DNA of 55,791 nt from Actinomycetes bacterium (GCA_025360225.1 JANYCN010000034.1:98063-153853); one strand, 5' to 3'; shown: positions 7,602-16,162, counted from the stretch's first letter. Made by a program: numbers and translations. The notes: a model not told the origin generated them from the sequence alone.

Positions 7602-7604
7602 ACT
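7599..7604 (+). promoter_or_regulatory. -10 hexamer for phoH, fused to the yqeY-like stop codon
   Basis: TAGACT lies 7 nt before ATG 7612, and its TAG is the stop codon of the upstream gene. A GAAGGA purine run also precedes the ATG, so a leadered message from upstream could be translated too. Confidence 0.5.
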
Positions 7605-7611
7605 CCGAAGG

Positions 7612-8562
7612 ATGACCCGCGAGACGATCACCGTGTCCGACGAGCTCGCCCGCGAGCTGGCGTCACGCTCCGACGAGCTGCTCGGGACGATCGCCGGCCG
7701 CTCCGGCGCCCGCGCGTTCCTGCGTGGCGACCTCCTGATCCTCGACGGCGAGACCGACGCCGTCGACGTGGCCCGTCGCCTCGTCGAGGAGCTCGACCAG
7801 CTGGTCGGCGAGGGCATCGGCGTGGGCGAGCAGACGGTGGACGCGGTGACGGGCGTGCTGGCGGCCAACGCACGCTCGACGGACGTGCTGAACGACGTCG
7901 TCTGGCGCCACCGTGGCAAGCGCATCGCGCCGAAGACGATCAACCAGAAGCGCTACTGCGACGCGATCCGGGCGAGCACCGTGACGTTCGGGATCGGTCC
8001 AGCCGGGACGGGCAAGACGTACCTCGCGATGGCGCTCGCCGTGAGCGCGCTGACCGACCGAGAGGTGTCGCGGATCATCCTGACGAGGCCGGCCGTTGAG
8101 GCCGGTGAGCGGCTTGGGTTCCTGCCAGGCGACCTGATGGCGAAGGTCGACCCGTACCTTCGACCGCTGTTTGATGCGCTGCTCGACATGCTCGACTCGG
8201 ACCGGGTAGCGCAGTTCCTGGAGAAGGGCATCGTCGAGGTGGCGCCGCTCGCGTACATGCGCGGACGCACGCTGAACGACTCGTTCATCATCCTCGACGA
8301 GGCACAGAACACGACGCCCGAGCAGATGCAGATGTTCCTCACCCGCCTCGGGTTCGGCTCGCGCATCGTCGTCACCGGCGACGTCACCCAGACCGACCTG
8401 CCGCGCGGCCAGCACTCGGGGCTCGTCGAGGTGCAGCGGATCCTGAAGGACGTCGACGGGATCTCGTTCGTGCCGTTCGACCGGGACGACGTGGTGCGTC
8501 ACAAGCTCGTGCAACAGATCGTCGAGGCCTACCGGATCGACGCGGAGCGGGAGGACCGATGA
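7612..8562 (+). CDS. PhoH-family ATPase (YbeZ/PhoH-like)
   Basis: 316 residues. The N-terminal domain (about 1-100) precedes a P-loop ATPase with Walker [10 protein letters not shown] (about 129-137), the [18 protein letters not shown] block, Walker B IILDEAQN and the [10 protein letters not shown] motif. This is the standard PhoH layout related to superfamily 1 helicases. PhoH-like proteins are usually coupled to YbeY in rRNA and ribosome quality control, and ybeY follows here with a 4-base overlap. Confidence 0.96.
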   Translation: MTRETITVSDELARELASRSDELLGTIAGRSGARAFLRGDLLILDGETDAVDVARRLVEELDQLVGEGIGVGEQTVDAVTGVLAANARSTDVLNDVVWRHRGKRIAPKTINQKRYCDAIRASTVTFGIGPAGTGKTYLAMALAVSALTDREVSRIILTRPAVEAGERLGFLPGDLMAKVDPYLRPLFDALLDMLDSDRVAQFLEKGIVEVAPLAYMRGRTLNDSFIILDEAQNTTPEQMQMFLTRLGFGSRIVVTGDVTQTDLPRGQHSGLVEVQRILKDVDGISFVPFDRDDVVRHKLVQQIVEAYRIDAEREDR

Positions 8563-9008
8563 TCGAGATCGATGTCGACAACGCCACCGACGAGCGCGTC
8601 GACGCCGAGGCGGTGGCGGCGCTGGTCGAGGCCGTGCTGCACGCCGAGGGCGTGTCCGCGGCCGAGGGCTCGGTGCTGCTCGTGGACACGGCGACGATGA
8701 CGCGACTGAACGCCGAGCACCGCGCCCTCGATGAGGTCACGGACGTGCTGGCGTTCCCGATCGACGACGGTGACGACGACCTGCCTGAGGGAGCACCGCG
8801 CCTCCTCGGCGACGTCGTGGTCTGTCTCGAGCAGTGCGCACGCCAGGCTGGCGAGCAGTCCGTCAGCCGCGGCGAGGAGCTCGCGACCCTGATCGTGCAC
8901 GGAACGCTCCACCTGCTCGGCCATGACCACGAGGCGGACGACGGCGAGATGCTCGAACGGCAGGACGCGCTGCTCGCGCAGGTCGAGCCGATCGGCTGGA
9001 GCGACTGA
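8559..9008 (+). CDS. ybeY: Endoribonuclease YbeY (16S rRNA maturation)
   Basis: 149 residues with the zinc motif H-x3-H-x5-H at His114, His118 and His124 ([11 protein letters not shown]). It also has the upstream family block [18 protein letters not shown]. YbeY is a metal-dependent RNase for 16S rRNA 3' end maturation and 70S quality control. The start overlaps the phoH stop (ATGA). A GGAG near its 3' end serves as ribosome binding site for the next gene. Confidence 0.97.
   Translation: MIEIDVDNATDERVDAEAVAALVEAVLHAEGVSAAEGSVLLVDTATMTRLNAEHRALDEVTDVLAFPIDDGDDDLPEGAPRLLGDVVVCLEQCARQAGEQSVSRGEELATLIVHGTLHLLGHDHEADDGEMLERQDALLAQVEPIGWSD
8998..9001 (+). promoter_or_regulatory. Shine-Dalgarno sequence deciding a CTG start for the dgkA-PAP2 gene
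   Basis: GGAG lies 8 nt before CTG 9010, just after the ybeY stop. The nearest canonical in-frame codons are an ATG 87 nt upstream inside ybeY, or a GTG that would delete the first conserved DgkA helix. Confidence 0.5.
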
Positions 9009-9009
9009 G

Positions 9010-9744
9010 CTGACACGCCGCGGCCCGCGCCTGCGCCCGCAAAGCGGGATCGTCGCGTCCCTGAACTACGCGTTCGAGGGGATCATCCACGTGCTGCGCA
9101 CGCAGCGCAACATGCAGGTCCACTTCGTCGTCGCGGCCGGCGTCTTCACCGCCGGTCTCGTCGTCGGGGTGTCGCGGGCGGAGCTGATCGCGTTGATCTT
9201 CGCCGCCGGCCTGGTGATCGTCGCGGAGATGGTGAACACGGCGATCGAGGCGGCGATCGACGTCGCCACCTCGAGCTTTGACCCGCGCGCGAAGGTCGCC
9301 AAGGACGTCGCCGCCGGCGCGGTCCTGATCTGCGCCTTCGTCGCGACGGCCGTCGCCTACCTCGTCCTCGCCGACCGGCTGCAGCACCCGACCGCGACCT
9401 CGATCGCCGCGGTTCGATCCTCGCCGATCCACCTGACGCTGATCGCGCTGGTCCTCGTCGTCCTGCTCGTGATCGCAGTCAAGGCGATCACCGGGCGCGG
9501 TACGCCGGTGCAGGGCGGGCTGCCGAGCGGTCACGCCGCGGTCGCCTTCGCCGGCTTCGCGGCGATCCTCTTCACGACAGCGAGCTCACAGCACAACGTG
9601 CTCGTTGCCGGGCTGGCCCTCTTCATGGCCTGCCTGGTCGCTCAGACTCGCGTCGAGGCGGGCATCCACTCCGTCGTCGAGGTCGTCTATGGCGCGATCG
9701 TCGGCCTTCTCGTCACGCTCGCGATCTTCCAGCTCTGGGCGTAG
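9010..9744 (+). CDS. Undecaprenol/diacylglycerol kinase fused to PAP2 phosphatase, probable CTG start
   Basis: About 244 residues in two membrane domains. Residues about 1-125 are DgkA-like: LNYAFEGIIHVLRTQRNMQVHF, and the active-site helix VAEMVNTAIEAAIDVAT. Residues about 130-244 are a PAP2 phosphatase with KAITGRG, the PSGH motif (GLPSGHAAVAF) and TRVEAGIHSVVEVVYG, where the usual Asp after the His is Glu. A lipid kinase and a lipid phosphatase thus share one chain, which suggests turnover of undecaprenol or diacylglycerol phosphate in the inner membrane. An ATG at 8923 would overlap ybeY by 86 bases and add a low-complexity basic peptide, so I prefer CTG 9010 behind GGAG. Confidence 0.85.
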   Translation: MTRRGPRLRPQSGIVASLNYAFEGIIHVLRTQRNMQVHFVVAAGVFTAGLVVGVSRAELIALIFAAGLVIVAEMVNTAIEAAIDVATSSFDPRAKVAKDVAAGAVLICAFVATAVAYLVLADRLQHPTATSIAAVRSSPIHLTLIALVLVVLLVIAVKAITGRGTPVQGGLPSGHAAVAFAGFAAILFTTASSQHNVLVAGLALFMACLVAQTRVEAGIHSVVEVVYGAIVGLLVTLAIFQLWA

Positions 9745-9749
9745 GCGGA

Positions 9750-9768
9750 CCGCGCGTCTCCTGCGCGG
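9750..9768 (+). terminator. GC-rich hairpin after the dgkA-PAP2 gene
   Basis: CCGCGC and GCGCGG pair around a 7-nt loop shortly after the stop codon. There is no T-run, so it is at most a weak intrinsic terminator or mRNA stabiliser. Confidence 0.35.
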
Positions 9769-9812
9769 ATCCGTGACAGCAACGTGCGTCGGCGTGCTGC
9801 GACGCTCCTCGT

Positions 9813-10367
9813 GTGCCCACCGTCGAGGACCGCTACCACGTCGACGTCCGCCTCCTGGTGCCCGGCGCCCGGGTGCACGCCATCAACCTCGAGTCGGGAT
9901 CCTGCGTGCTCCTCGCCGTCGGGCGCCGACGCGTCCGTCCAGGAGCGGCCGATGCCCTCACCCACCGTGGTCTGCCGGTGCTGGTGGAGCCGGCGCTCGG
10001 ACGGGCAACGCCGGCGATCGTCGAGTCGCCAGGCGTCCTGCGTACCGCCAGGCAGCGCCGCCGACCACGTGCGTCAGGCATCGCGGCCGCCAGCGCCATC
10101 GCGGGCTTCGCCGTGCTCGCCGGGCTCCTCGCGCTCGGCCCGGCCGACCATGACGCGCAGGCACACGCGCCGATCGCTCCGGTGACGCTCGTCGACGCCC
10201 CATCAGCGACGCCGACGCCCGCCCCGCCACAGCGCGTCACGCTCCCGCCGGTACCACGGGTGGTACACGCACGCCGCCACGCAAAGCACGGCCACCAGCG
10301 GAGGCATCGCCTCGACCCGGCGCCCGTCCCGCGCCGCGATCCGAGCGAGCCGGTGCCCGCCCTCTGA
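9813..10367 (+). CDS. Hypothetical single-pass membrane protein
   Basis: A 184-residue frame from GTG 9813. It has a plausible folded N-terminus (TVEDRYHVDVRLLVPGARVHAINLES, written here in part), one hydrophobic helix at about 86-107, and a Pro/His/Arg-rich tail. The family is not recognised. No -10 hexamer or Shine-Dalgarno sequence precedes it. It sits between dgkA and cdd in the same direction. Support is frame length and amino-acid composition only, so the start and even the reality of the gene are uncertain. Confidence 0.5.
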   Translation: MPTVEDRYHVDVRLLVPGARVHAINLESGSCVLLAVGRRRVRPGAADALTHRGLPVLVEPALGRATPAIVESPGVLRTARQRRRPRASGIAAASAIAGFAVLAGLLALGPADHDAQAHAPIAPVTLVDAPSATPTPAPPQRVTLPPVPRVVHARRHAKHGHQRRHRLDPAPVPRRDPSEPVPAL

Positions 10368-10414
10368 CCGCGCTCCGCGACGGCGTGATCGCGGACGTTC
10401 GGAAACGGCCCGGC

Positions 10415-10420
10415 TACACT
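10415..10420 (+). promoter_or_regulatory. -10 hexamer, leaderless promoter of cdd
   Basis: TACACT lies exactly 6 nt before GTG 10427, which fixes the cdd start. Confidence 0.6.
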
Positions 10421-10426
10421 CGACGG

Positions 10427-10819
10427 GTGCACACGGCTGATCCTGACGCCCGCGCCCTGCACGCGCTGGCGGAGACCGCGCGTGAGCGCGCCTACGCCCC
10501 GTACTCGGCCTTCACGGTCGGTGCCGCGCTCCGGACGACCGACGGCACGGTCGTGACCGGTGGCAACGTCGAGAACGGCTCCTATGGCATGACGATCTGC
10601 GCGGAGCGCTCCGCGATCGTCCGCGCCCTGGCGCAGGGCTACCGAACCTTCAGCGCGATCGCCGTCGCCGGCCCGGCAGCGAGCGTGCCGCCGTGCGGCG
10701 CCTGTCGACAGTTCCTCGCCGAGTTCGCGGACGGTGGGTTCCCCGTCACGTTCCCGCGAGACGGCGAGCTGGTGACGCTGACGCTGGACGAGCTTCTGCC
10801 CGAGCGGTTCGCGCTATGA
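10427..10819 (+). CDS. cdd: Cytidine deaminase
   Basis: 130 residues, the usual length of the homotetrameric type. Zinc ligands and proton shuttle are visible as Cys58-Ala-Glu60 (TICAERSAIVRA) and Cys90/Cys93 (PPCGACRQF). The substrate-binding block is SAFTVGAAL and GGNVENGSYG. It deaminates cytidine and deoxycytidine to uridine and deoxyuridine for pyrimidine salvage. The start overlaps a leaderless promoter and the end overlaps era by 4 bases (ATGA). The cdd-era order is common in Gram-positive bacteria. Confidence 0.97.
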   Translation: MHTADPDARALHALAETARERAYAPYSAFTVGAALRTTDGTVVTGGNVENGSYGMTICAERSAIVRALAQGYRTFSAIAVAGPAASVPPCGACRQFLAEFADGGFPVTFPRDGELVTLTLDELLPERFAL

Positions 10820-11706
10820 ACGACGGCTTCCGCTGCGGCCTCGTCGGGCTCGCGGGGCGCCCGAACGTCGGCAAGTCAACGCTGGTGAACGCGCTGTGCG
10901 GCACCCACGTGTCGATCGTCTCGGACAAGCCGCAGACGACCCGCCGCCGCGTTGCCGGGGTCGTGGACGGAGAGGGCTGGCAGATCGTGCTGCTCGACCT
11001 GCCCGGCTACCAGCGCCCGCGCGACGGCCTGACCGGTCGCATGCAGCAGTCCGTTGATGAGACGCTCGCCGACGTCGACGTCGTGCTCTTCGTGCTCGAC
11101 GGCACCGAGCCGCCCGGGGCTGGCGACCGGTTCATCGCCGAGCGGGCGTTCGCGAGCGGTCCGCCGGTCGTGATCGTCCTGAACAAGGTCGACCGCCTGT
11201 CGCCCGCCGCGATCGGCGGAGCGATCGAGCAGGTTGCGACGCTCGGCAGCTTCCACAGCCTGCATCCGATCTCTGCGGCGACGCGCGACGGAGTGGGGGC
11301 GTTGCGCGACGACCTCGCGGCGCTGATGCCGGCCGGGCCGCAGCTCTACCCGACCGGCGCGCAGAGCGGCGACCCGATCCGCGTGCGTATCGGCGAGCTC
11401 GTGCGGGAGGCGGCGCTCGCACGCACGCACGACGAGGTCCCGCACGCGATCGCGGTGTTGATCGACGAGGTCACGACGCCAACACGCCGAGCGGCTGGCC
11501 GGGTCGGCTGCACGCTGCTCGTCGACACCGAGTCACAGAAGGGCATCCTCGTCGGCAAGGGCGGTACGATGATCCGCCAGATCGGCAGCGACGCCCGGCT
11601 GCCGATCCAGCGCCTGATGGGCGGCAAGATGATGGTCGCGTTACGCGTCGAGGCTCGCAAGGGCTGGCGCGACGACCCGCGCGTGCTCGACCAGCTAGGG
11701 CCGTAA
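10816..11706 (+). CDS. era: GTPase Era, 16S rRNA-binding
   Basis: 296 residues. The G domain has the P-loop GRPNVGKST (14-22), the switch region SDKPQTTRRR, G3 as DLPG in place of the common DTPG, and G4 NKVD. The C-terminal KH domain carries GILVGKGGTMIRQIGSDAR. Era binds the 3' end of 16S rRNA during 30S assembly. It is translationally coupled to cdd and follows phoH/ybeY, a ribosome-maturation neighbourhood. Confidence 0.97.
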   Translation: MNDGFRCGLVGLAGRPNVGKSTLVNALCGTHVSIVSDKPQTTRRRVAGVVDGEGWQIVLLDLPGYQRPRDGLTGRMQQSVDETLADVDVVLFVLDGTEPPGAGDRFIAERAFASGPPVVIVLNKVDRLSPAAIGGAIEQVATLGSFHSLHPISAATRDGVGALRDDLAALMPAGPQLYPTGAQSGDPIRVRIGELVREAALARTHDEVPHAIAVLIDEVTTPTRRAAGRVGCTLLVDTESQKGILVGKGGTMIRQIGSDARLPIQRLMGGKMMVALRVEARKGWRDDPRVLDQLGP

Positions 11707-11710
11707 CGGC

Positions 11711-12445
11711 ATGCTTCGGGTCGAGCGGACAGACGCTCGGGATCGCCCACCGGAGCAGATGGACGCGCTGTTCGCCGATGGTTTCCCTGCCTTCATCACG
11801 GCTGACCAGGCGGTCAAGAGGCACATCGGCCGCGTGCGCGAGCTGTTCCCTCGCTGGGACATCCTCCTCGTGAAGGAGAGCGGGGAGCCCCTGGCGACGG
11901 GGTGGGGCGTGCCGCTCGTCTGGTCTGGCGAGGTGCGCGAGCTTCCCGACTCCTTCGCCGACTGCCTCCGGCAGGCGGTCGAGCTGAACGACCGCTCACG
12001 AGCGGCCGACACCTTCGTCATCTGCGGCGGCGTCGTCCACCCTGACCACCGGGGGAGCGGGGTCGCACAGCAGCTGGTGCGGGCCCTCTGCCTGACGGCG
12101 ACGGAGGGCGGCCTGGAACGGATCGTTGCACCCGTTCGACCGACCAGGAAGCAGCTGTACCCGCTGGTTCAGATCGACACCTACGCGGCTTGGACGCGAG
12201 CGGACGGGTTGCCGTTCGACCCTTGGGTGCGCCTGCACGTCCGGCTCGGAGGGCGGATTCTTGGAACGCTTCCGAACGCCCAGACGATGACGGGGACGGT
12301 CGCGCAGTGGCAGGAGTGGGCCGGCCTGCCCCTGCCCGGGTCAGCTGACTACGTGATCGAGGGCGGGCTCGCGCCGCTCACCGTCGACGTGGCCAAGGAT
12401 CTCGGTCTCTACGTCGAGCCGAACATCTGGGTTCGACACCGGTAG
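11711..12445 (+). CDS. GNAT-family N-acetyltransferase
   Basis: 244 residues from ATG 11711, 4 nt after era. The acetyl-CoA binding motif A is visible as GGVVHPDHRGSGVAQQLVRAL (shown without longer context). The N-terminal part ALFADGFPAFITADQAVKRH and the C-terminal part YVIEGGLAPLTVDVAKD are typical of long GNAT proteins described only as GCN5-related. The substrate cannot be predicted. It is probably the last gene of the era transcription unit and is convergent with the gamma-glutamyltransferase gene 9 bases on. Confidence 0.8.
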   Translation: MLRVERTDARDRPPEQMDALFADGFPAFITADQAVKRHIGRVRELFPRWDILLVKESGEPLATGWGVPLVWSGEVRELPDSFADCLRQAVELNDRSRAADTFVICGGVVHPDHRGSGVAQQLVRALCLTATEGGLERIVAPVRPTRKQLYPLVQIDTYAAWTRADGLPFDPWVRLHVRLGGRILGTLPNAQTMTGTVAQWQEWAGLPLPGSADYVIEGGLAPLTVDVAKDLGLYVEPNIWVRHR

Positions 12446-12454
12446 CGCGAGCCG

Positions 12455-14035
12455 CTACCCCGCAAGCGCAGCGCCGTCCGCGCGAGGGTCGGACGCAACG
12501 TGAAACGTCCCGTCGGCGGCTCGTCGGATGAGCTGCGCATGACCGGTGTCCTCGCTGTGCTCCGGCAACGCCAGCAGCGGGAACCGCGATGCGACGAGCG
12601 GCGCCACCGCGACCCCGGGCTCGTGCTCCACCAGGTCCTCCGGCGACCCGGCGGGGCCGCCACCGACCACCACGCGTGGCGCGCTGACCGACTCGTACGG
12701 CGTCAGGCCCGCCGCGAGGCGCAGGAGAAGCTGGGCGTGGATCTGAGCCTGTGCCTTGCCGCCCATGGTGCCGTGCACGCCGACGAGCAGGCCGTCGCGC
12801 ACGACCATGACAGGCATCAGCGTGTGCACCGGGCGCTTCCCCGGTGCGAGGACGTTCGGCGCGTCCGCGGCAAGCGAGAAGAAGCTGCCGCGGTTGTGCA
12901 GGATCACGCCGGTGACAGGGTCAAGGATCTGCGAGCCGAACGCGTCGAAGATGCTCTGGATGACGCACACGGCGTTGCCGGCCGCGTCTGCCGTGACGAG
13001 CGCGATCGTGTCGCCGGTCGGAGGCGCACCCGCGAGCGACACGTCGGGCGCCGCGCCGCGCCGGCTGCGCGCCCGGCGCGCGAGGTCGGCGCCATGCCCG
13101 GGGGAGAGCAGCCGCGCGAGCGGCACGTCGACCGCGCGCGGGTCGGCGAGGACCTCGTCGCGATCGCGTGCCGTCAACCGGAACAGCTCGCAGAGCAAGT
13201 CGAGGTCGCTCCCGAGCGGGTCCCGCACCGCGCCAGCAGCGAGCGCCGCGATGGTCTCGAGCAGCAGCACCCCTTGTGAGTTCGGCGGAGCGGTCAGAAC
13301 GGTGTCGTCACCGAACGCGCCGGCAATCGGCGCGACAAGCTCGCTGCGGTGCGCGCGCAGGTCGCCGATCGTCATCGCCGACCCGCCTGCTCGGAGACGC
13401 TCGACGAGCGCGGCGCCAACGGCACCGCCGTAGACCGCACCGGCACCCTCTGCGGCGATCAGCCGGAGCGTGTCGGCAAGTGCCGGTTGGACGAGCCGCT
13501 CTCCCTCAGCGAGACGCCGGCCTTCGGGGAGGAACAGGTCGGCGAGGCCGCGATCGCCGACGAGCTCGTCGGCGTCTGCGACGATCGCAGCAGCCAGCGA
13601 TCGTGCGACAGGAACGCCGCGCGCCGCAAGCTCGGCCGCCGGCGCGAGAAGCTCGCCGAACCGCAGGCTCGCACCAAGCTCGTGGATTGACTCCCAGGCA
13701 CGCACCGCACCCGGCACCGTGACGGCGAGCGGACCCCGGCGCGGCATCTGCGCGTGGCCCGAGCGGACGGCGGCAACGTCGACGCCGACCGGCGCCGCGC
13801 CGCTCCCGTTGACGACGGTCAGAGAACCGTCGGCGGTCCGGACGAGGGCGAGGATGTCGCCGCCGACGGCGCACATGTGCGGGTAGACGACCGTCAGGGT
13901 CGCGGCAGCGGCGATCGCCGCATCGAGCGCGTTCCCACCCGCCCGCAGCAGGTCAGCGCCAACCGCGCTCGCCGTTGCGTGCGGACACGCGATCGCCCAG
14001 CCTGCACCAGCCGCGGCGTACCGTCCCGGCGTCAT
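12455..14035 (-). CDS. Gamma-glutamyltransferase family protein (Ntn hydrolase)
   Basis: 526 residues. The GGT fold is clear from ATASAVGADLLRAGGNALDAAIAA, AVGGDILALV, the PNSQGVLLLE block, and HNRGSFFSL with the MPVMVVRDG and GTMGGKAQAQ regions. The autoprocessing nucleophile should be Thr343 in PTGDTIALVTAD. The canonical TTH is altered to TIA there, so acylase-like substrate use is possible. No signal peptide is evident from ATG 14035. The start overlaps the stop of the upstream DUF4015 gene (ATGA), so the two are coupled. Confidence 0.87.
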   Translation of the reverse strand: MTPGRYAAAGAGWAIACPHATASAVGADLLRAGGNALDAAIAAAATLTVVYPHMCAVGGDILALVRTADGSLTVVNGSGAAPVGVDVAAVRSGHAQMPRRGPLAVTVPGAVRAWESIHELGASLRFGELLAPAAELAARGVPVARSLAAAIVADADELVGDRGLADLFLPEGRRLAEGERLVQPALADTLRLIAAEGAGAVYGGAVGAALVERLRAGGSAMTIGDLRAHRSELVAPIAGAFGDDTVLTAPPNSQGVLLLETIAALAAGAVRDPLGSDLDLLCELFRLTARDRDEVLADPRAVDVPLARLLSPGHGADLARRARSRRGAAPDVSLAGAPPTGDTIALVTADAAGNAVCVIQSIFDAFGSQILDPVTGVILHNRGSFFSLAADAPNVLAPGKRPVHTLMPVMVVRDGLLVGVHGTMGGKAQAQIHAQLLLRLAAGLTPYESVSAPRVVVGGGPAGSPEDLVEHEPGVAVAPLVASRFPLLALPEHSEDTGHAQLIRRAADGTFHVASDPRADGAALAG

Positions 14036-15276
14036 CGGTTCGGGAAGACGAGCATCGAGCCGTCGTAGGTCGACGACGGGTTCCAGAGCAGGAACCCACC
14101 AGTGCGGCCGGCGTCGCGCACGGCCTTGACCTGCGCCAGCACCTCGACGGAGCCATAGGTCGGCCCGTAGCGGGTGTAGGCCTGCAGCCACGGCCGCAGC
14201 TCCGCAGTTCCATTGGCGAGCACTCCCTGCCAGTCGCCGAGCGCCGCAGCGACAAGGTCGTACGGGTGGTCCTGCGGCGCGGCGAACCCGTAGTCGCCGC
14301 CCGGGAACCCCTCGGGGTAGAGGAGCGGTGAGATGACGTCGACGATGCTGCGCAGCGCACGGGGATCCTGACCGATCGCCTGGTCAGCCTGGGCCGTCAT
14401 GCCGTTCATCGCCACCGACACACGAACGTGATCCTGGTGCAGCGCAAGCGTCGCACGCCGCACGAACGCCGCAATCACGCGTGCCTTCGACCCCCGCGTG
14501 ACGTGTCGAAACACCGGCGAGACGACGGTGCGCGCCGGGAAGGCGACGTAGTCGAACTCGATCTCGTCGAAGCCGACGGCCCCGGCCGCCGTCGCGATGG
14601 CGATCGCATAGGTCCAGTTGCGCTGGTCATACGGGTTCAACCACGGTCGCGACGGGATCGAGCGCGTGTGCCAGAGCCCGCCGGACCTGGTGAGCACGGC
14701 ACGGGACGGGCTCGCCGTCGCAACGACCGGGTCGGCAAACACCACGACGCGCCCGATCACGTACAGCCCTGCCTTGTGCAGGTGCGGCAGCAACAGGCGC
14801 GGCTCGTAGAACGTCTGGGCGGCGCCGGACGTGAGCGCGAGATCAGGCATCCCCTCGGTGAACCCGACGTGCCCGAGCTCGTCCTTGACGTCGACCACGA
14901 TGGTGTTGATCCCCGTCAGCTGGTCGGCGTGGCGCACGAGCCGATCAACCGTCGCCAGCGAGCCAGCCGCGTCCAGCCCGAGGTGGACGGCGCGCACCTC
15001 CTTGGGCTCCGGGAAGCGCTCAGCACCCGACGTGTCCGGGATGCTCGCGCCGCTCGTGGCGGTCGAGACGACCGGCCGCGCATGCCCTCCGACCGACGGC
15101 GACGATGCGTTCCGCGCCGCGACGGCGAACGCGAGAACGGGAATCGCGAGCACCGCAACGAGGGCGCCGCGGCGGCGCCGGTAGGTGCGACGCATCGCCT
15201 CGCGTTCCGCCATCCGCGCACGGGACTTCTCGAGATCGAGCTCGCGGTCGCGCCGTAGAAGGTCGTCGTAATCCAA
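14032..15276 (-). CDS. Membrane-anchored putative glycoside hydrolase (DUF4015/GHL type)
   Basis: About 414 residues from TTG 15276. A basic, charged N-terminus is followed by one transmembrane helix (about 37-57) and an extracytoplasmic alpha/beta-barrel domain. Family marks are EVRAVHLGLDAA, NTIVVDVKDELGHVGF and the acidic catalytic-like FDEIEFDYVAFP, then ISPLLYPEGFP. This family is predicted to be glycosidase-like, but substrates are largely unknown. No Shine-Dalgarno sequence precedes the TTG, and an internal ATG at about residue 22 is an alternative start. It shares its promoter region with the divergent deoC operon. Confidence 0.82.
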   Translation of the reverse strand: MDYDDLLRRDRELDLEKSRARMAEREAMRRTYRRRRGALVAVLAIPVLAFAVAARNASSPSVGGHARPVVSTATSGASIPDTSGAERFPEPKEVRAVHLGLDAAGSLATVDRLVRHADQLTGINTIVVDVKDELGHVGFTEGMPDLALTSGAAQTFYEPRLLLPHLHKAGLYVIGRVVVFADPVVATASPSRAVLTRSGGLWHTRSIPSRPWLNPYDQRNWTYAIAIATAAGAVGFDEIEFDYVAFPARTVVSPVFRHVTRGSKARVIAAFVRRATLALHQDHVRVSVAMNGMTAQADQAIGQDPRALRSIVDVISPLLYPEGFPGGDYGFAAPQDHPYDLVAAALGDWQGVLANGTAELRPWLQAYTRYGPTYGSVEVLAQVKAVRDAGRTGGFLLWNPSSTYDGSMLVFPNR

Positions 15277-15297
15277 GGAAGGAGAACCGGGCTCCGA

Positions 15298-15306
15298 AGC
15301 ATACTA
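15298..15306 (-). promoter_or_regulatory. -10 region of the DUF4015-ggt operon
   Basis: The minus strand reads TAGTATGCT, holding two overlapping -10 matches (TAGTAT and TATGCT) about 21 nt before TTG 15276. This would leave a short leader. Confidence 0.5.
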
Positions 15307-15445
15307 CGTCGGCCGACGCGTGGCAGGAGTTCACGCTCGCAGAGCGATCGATCGTCTGGCCGCGGCGGCTCGCCGGCCTCGCAGACGAGGTTCCGGCGAC
15401 ACCGATCGCCCCCGGGCGGACAACCCGCCTCGAAGCCGGCGTAGG

Positions 15446-15451
15446 TAGCAT
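15446..15451 (+). promoter_or_regulatory. -10 hexamer, leaderless promoter of the deoC operon
   Basis: TAGCAT lies exactly 6 nt before GTG 15458, the first gene of the seven-gene operon. Confidence 0.6.
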
Positions 15452-15457
15452 GCGTGG

Positions 15458-16162
15458 GTGGCACCACGACCGGGAGACATCGTCAAGGCGCTCGAGCTGG
15501 TCGCGTTGCGCGGCGCTGCGTCGTCGCACGACGTACGAGCGGCGTGTGCCGAGGCGCTCGGCCACCACGTCGCCGGACTCTGCGTCCTGCCATGCCACGT
15601 CGCGGTTGCAGCGGCGGAGCTCGCCAGCGGCGACGTTCGGCTCGTCGCGCTCGTCGACTTCCCGTTCGGCGGCGACGCGCCCCGCGTCCGCCAGGCAGCC
15701 GTCGAGCAGGCGCTCGCAGACGGCGCAGACGACATCGAGGTGATGATGGCGCTACCAGCGTTCCTCGACGGCGACGTGAACGCCGTTCGTGACGACCTCG
15801 CGGCGATCGTTCACGGCGTGCGACTACGACACGTCTCGAGCGGCCGTCGAACGCCCCAGGTGCGCGCCGTCGTCGAGACCTCGTACCTTGACGACCGACG
15901 CATCCGCCTCGCAGCACGCGTGCTGCGCGCCGCGCACGTCGACCTTGCTGTGACCGCGACGGGCCTCGGGCCTCGGATGGTCTCACCGCTCGACGTCGAG
16001 CTCCTGCGCGAGGAGCTCGGCGGCGCCATCCCGATCAAGGCCGCTGGCGGCGTCCGCACGCACCAGGAGGCACTCGACCTGATCGCCGCCGGCGCGCAGC
16101 TCGTTGGGACGCCCTCGGTGGCAGCGCTGATCGAGTCCGGCCTGACGCGAGGTCGCCGGTGA
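15458..16162 (+). CDS. DeoC-like aldolase homologue lacking the Schiff-base lysine
   Basis: A 234-residue TIM-barrel protein of the deoxyribose-phosphate aldolase family: LCVLPCHVAVAAAEL, VDFPFGGDAPRVRQAAVEQALADGADDIEVMM and PIKAAGGVRTHQEALDLIAAGAQLVGTPS. The second active-site lysine is present (Lys194 in IKAAGG). The Schiff-base lysine of the KTSTG motif is replaced: DLAVTATG has Val165 at that place. The DEIDMV strand is also altered to DDIEVM. It is therefore probably unable to act as a class I aldolase alone. A 4-base overlap (GTGA) couples it to an intact deoC next door, so a heteromeric or regulatory partner role is likely (inference). Confidence 0.82.
   Translation: MAPRPGDIVKALELVALRGAASSHDVRAACAEALGHHVAGLCVLPCHVAVAAAELASGDVRLVALVDFPFGGDAPRVRQAAVEQALADGADDIEVMMALPAFLDGDVNAVRDDLAAIVHGVRLRHVSSGRRTPQVRAVVETSYLDDRRIRLAARVLRAAHVDLAVTATGLGPRMVSPLDVELLREELGGAIPIKAAGGVRTHQEALDLIAAGAQLVGTPSVAALIESGLTRGRR

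Noticed and set aside
8923-9009. ATG 8923 as the start of the dgkA-PAP2 gene
   Set aside because: It would overlap ybeY by 86 bases and add a basic low-complexity peptide unrelated to DgkA. CTG 9010 with GGAG at 8 nt fits better.
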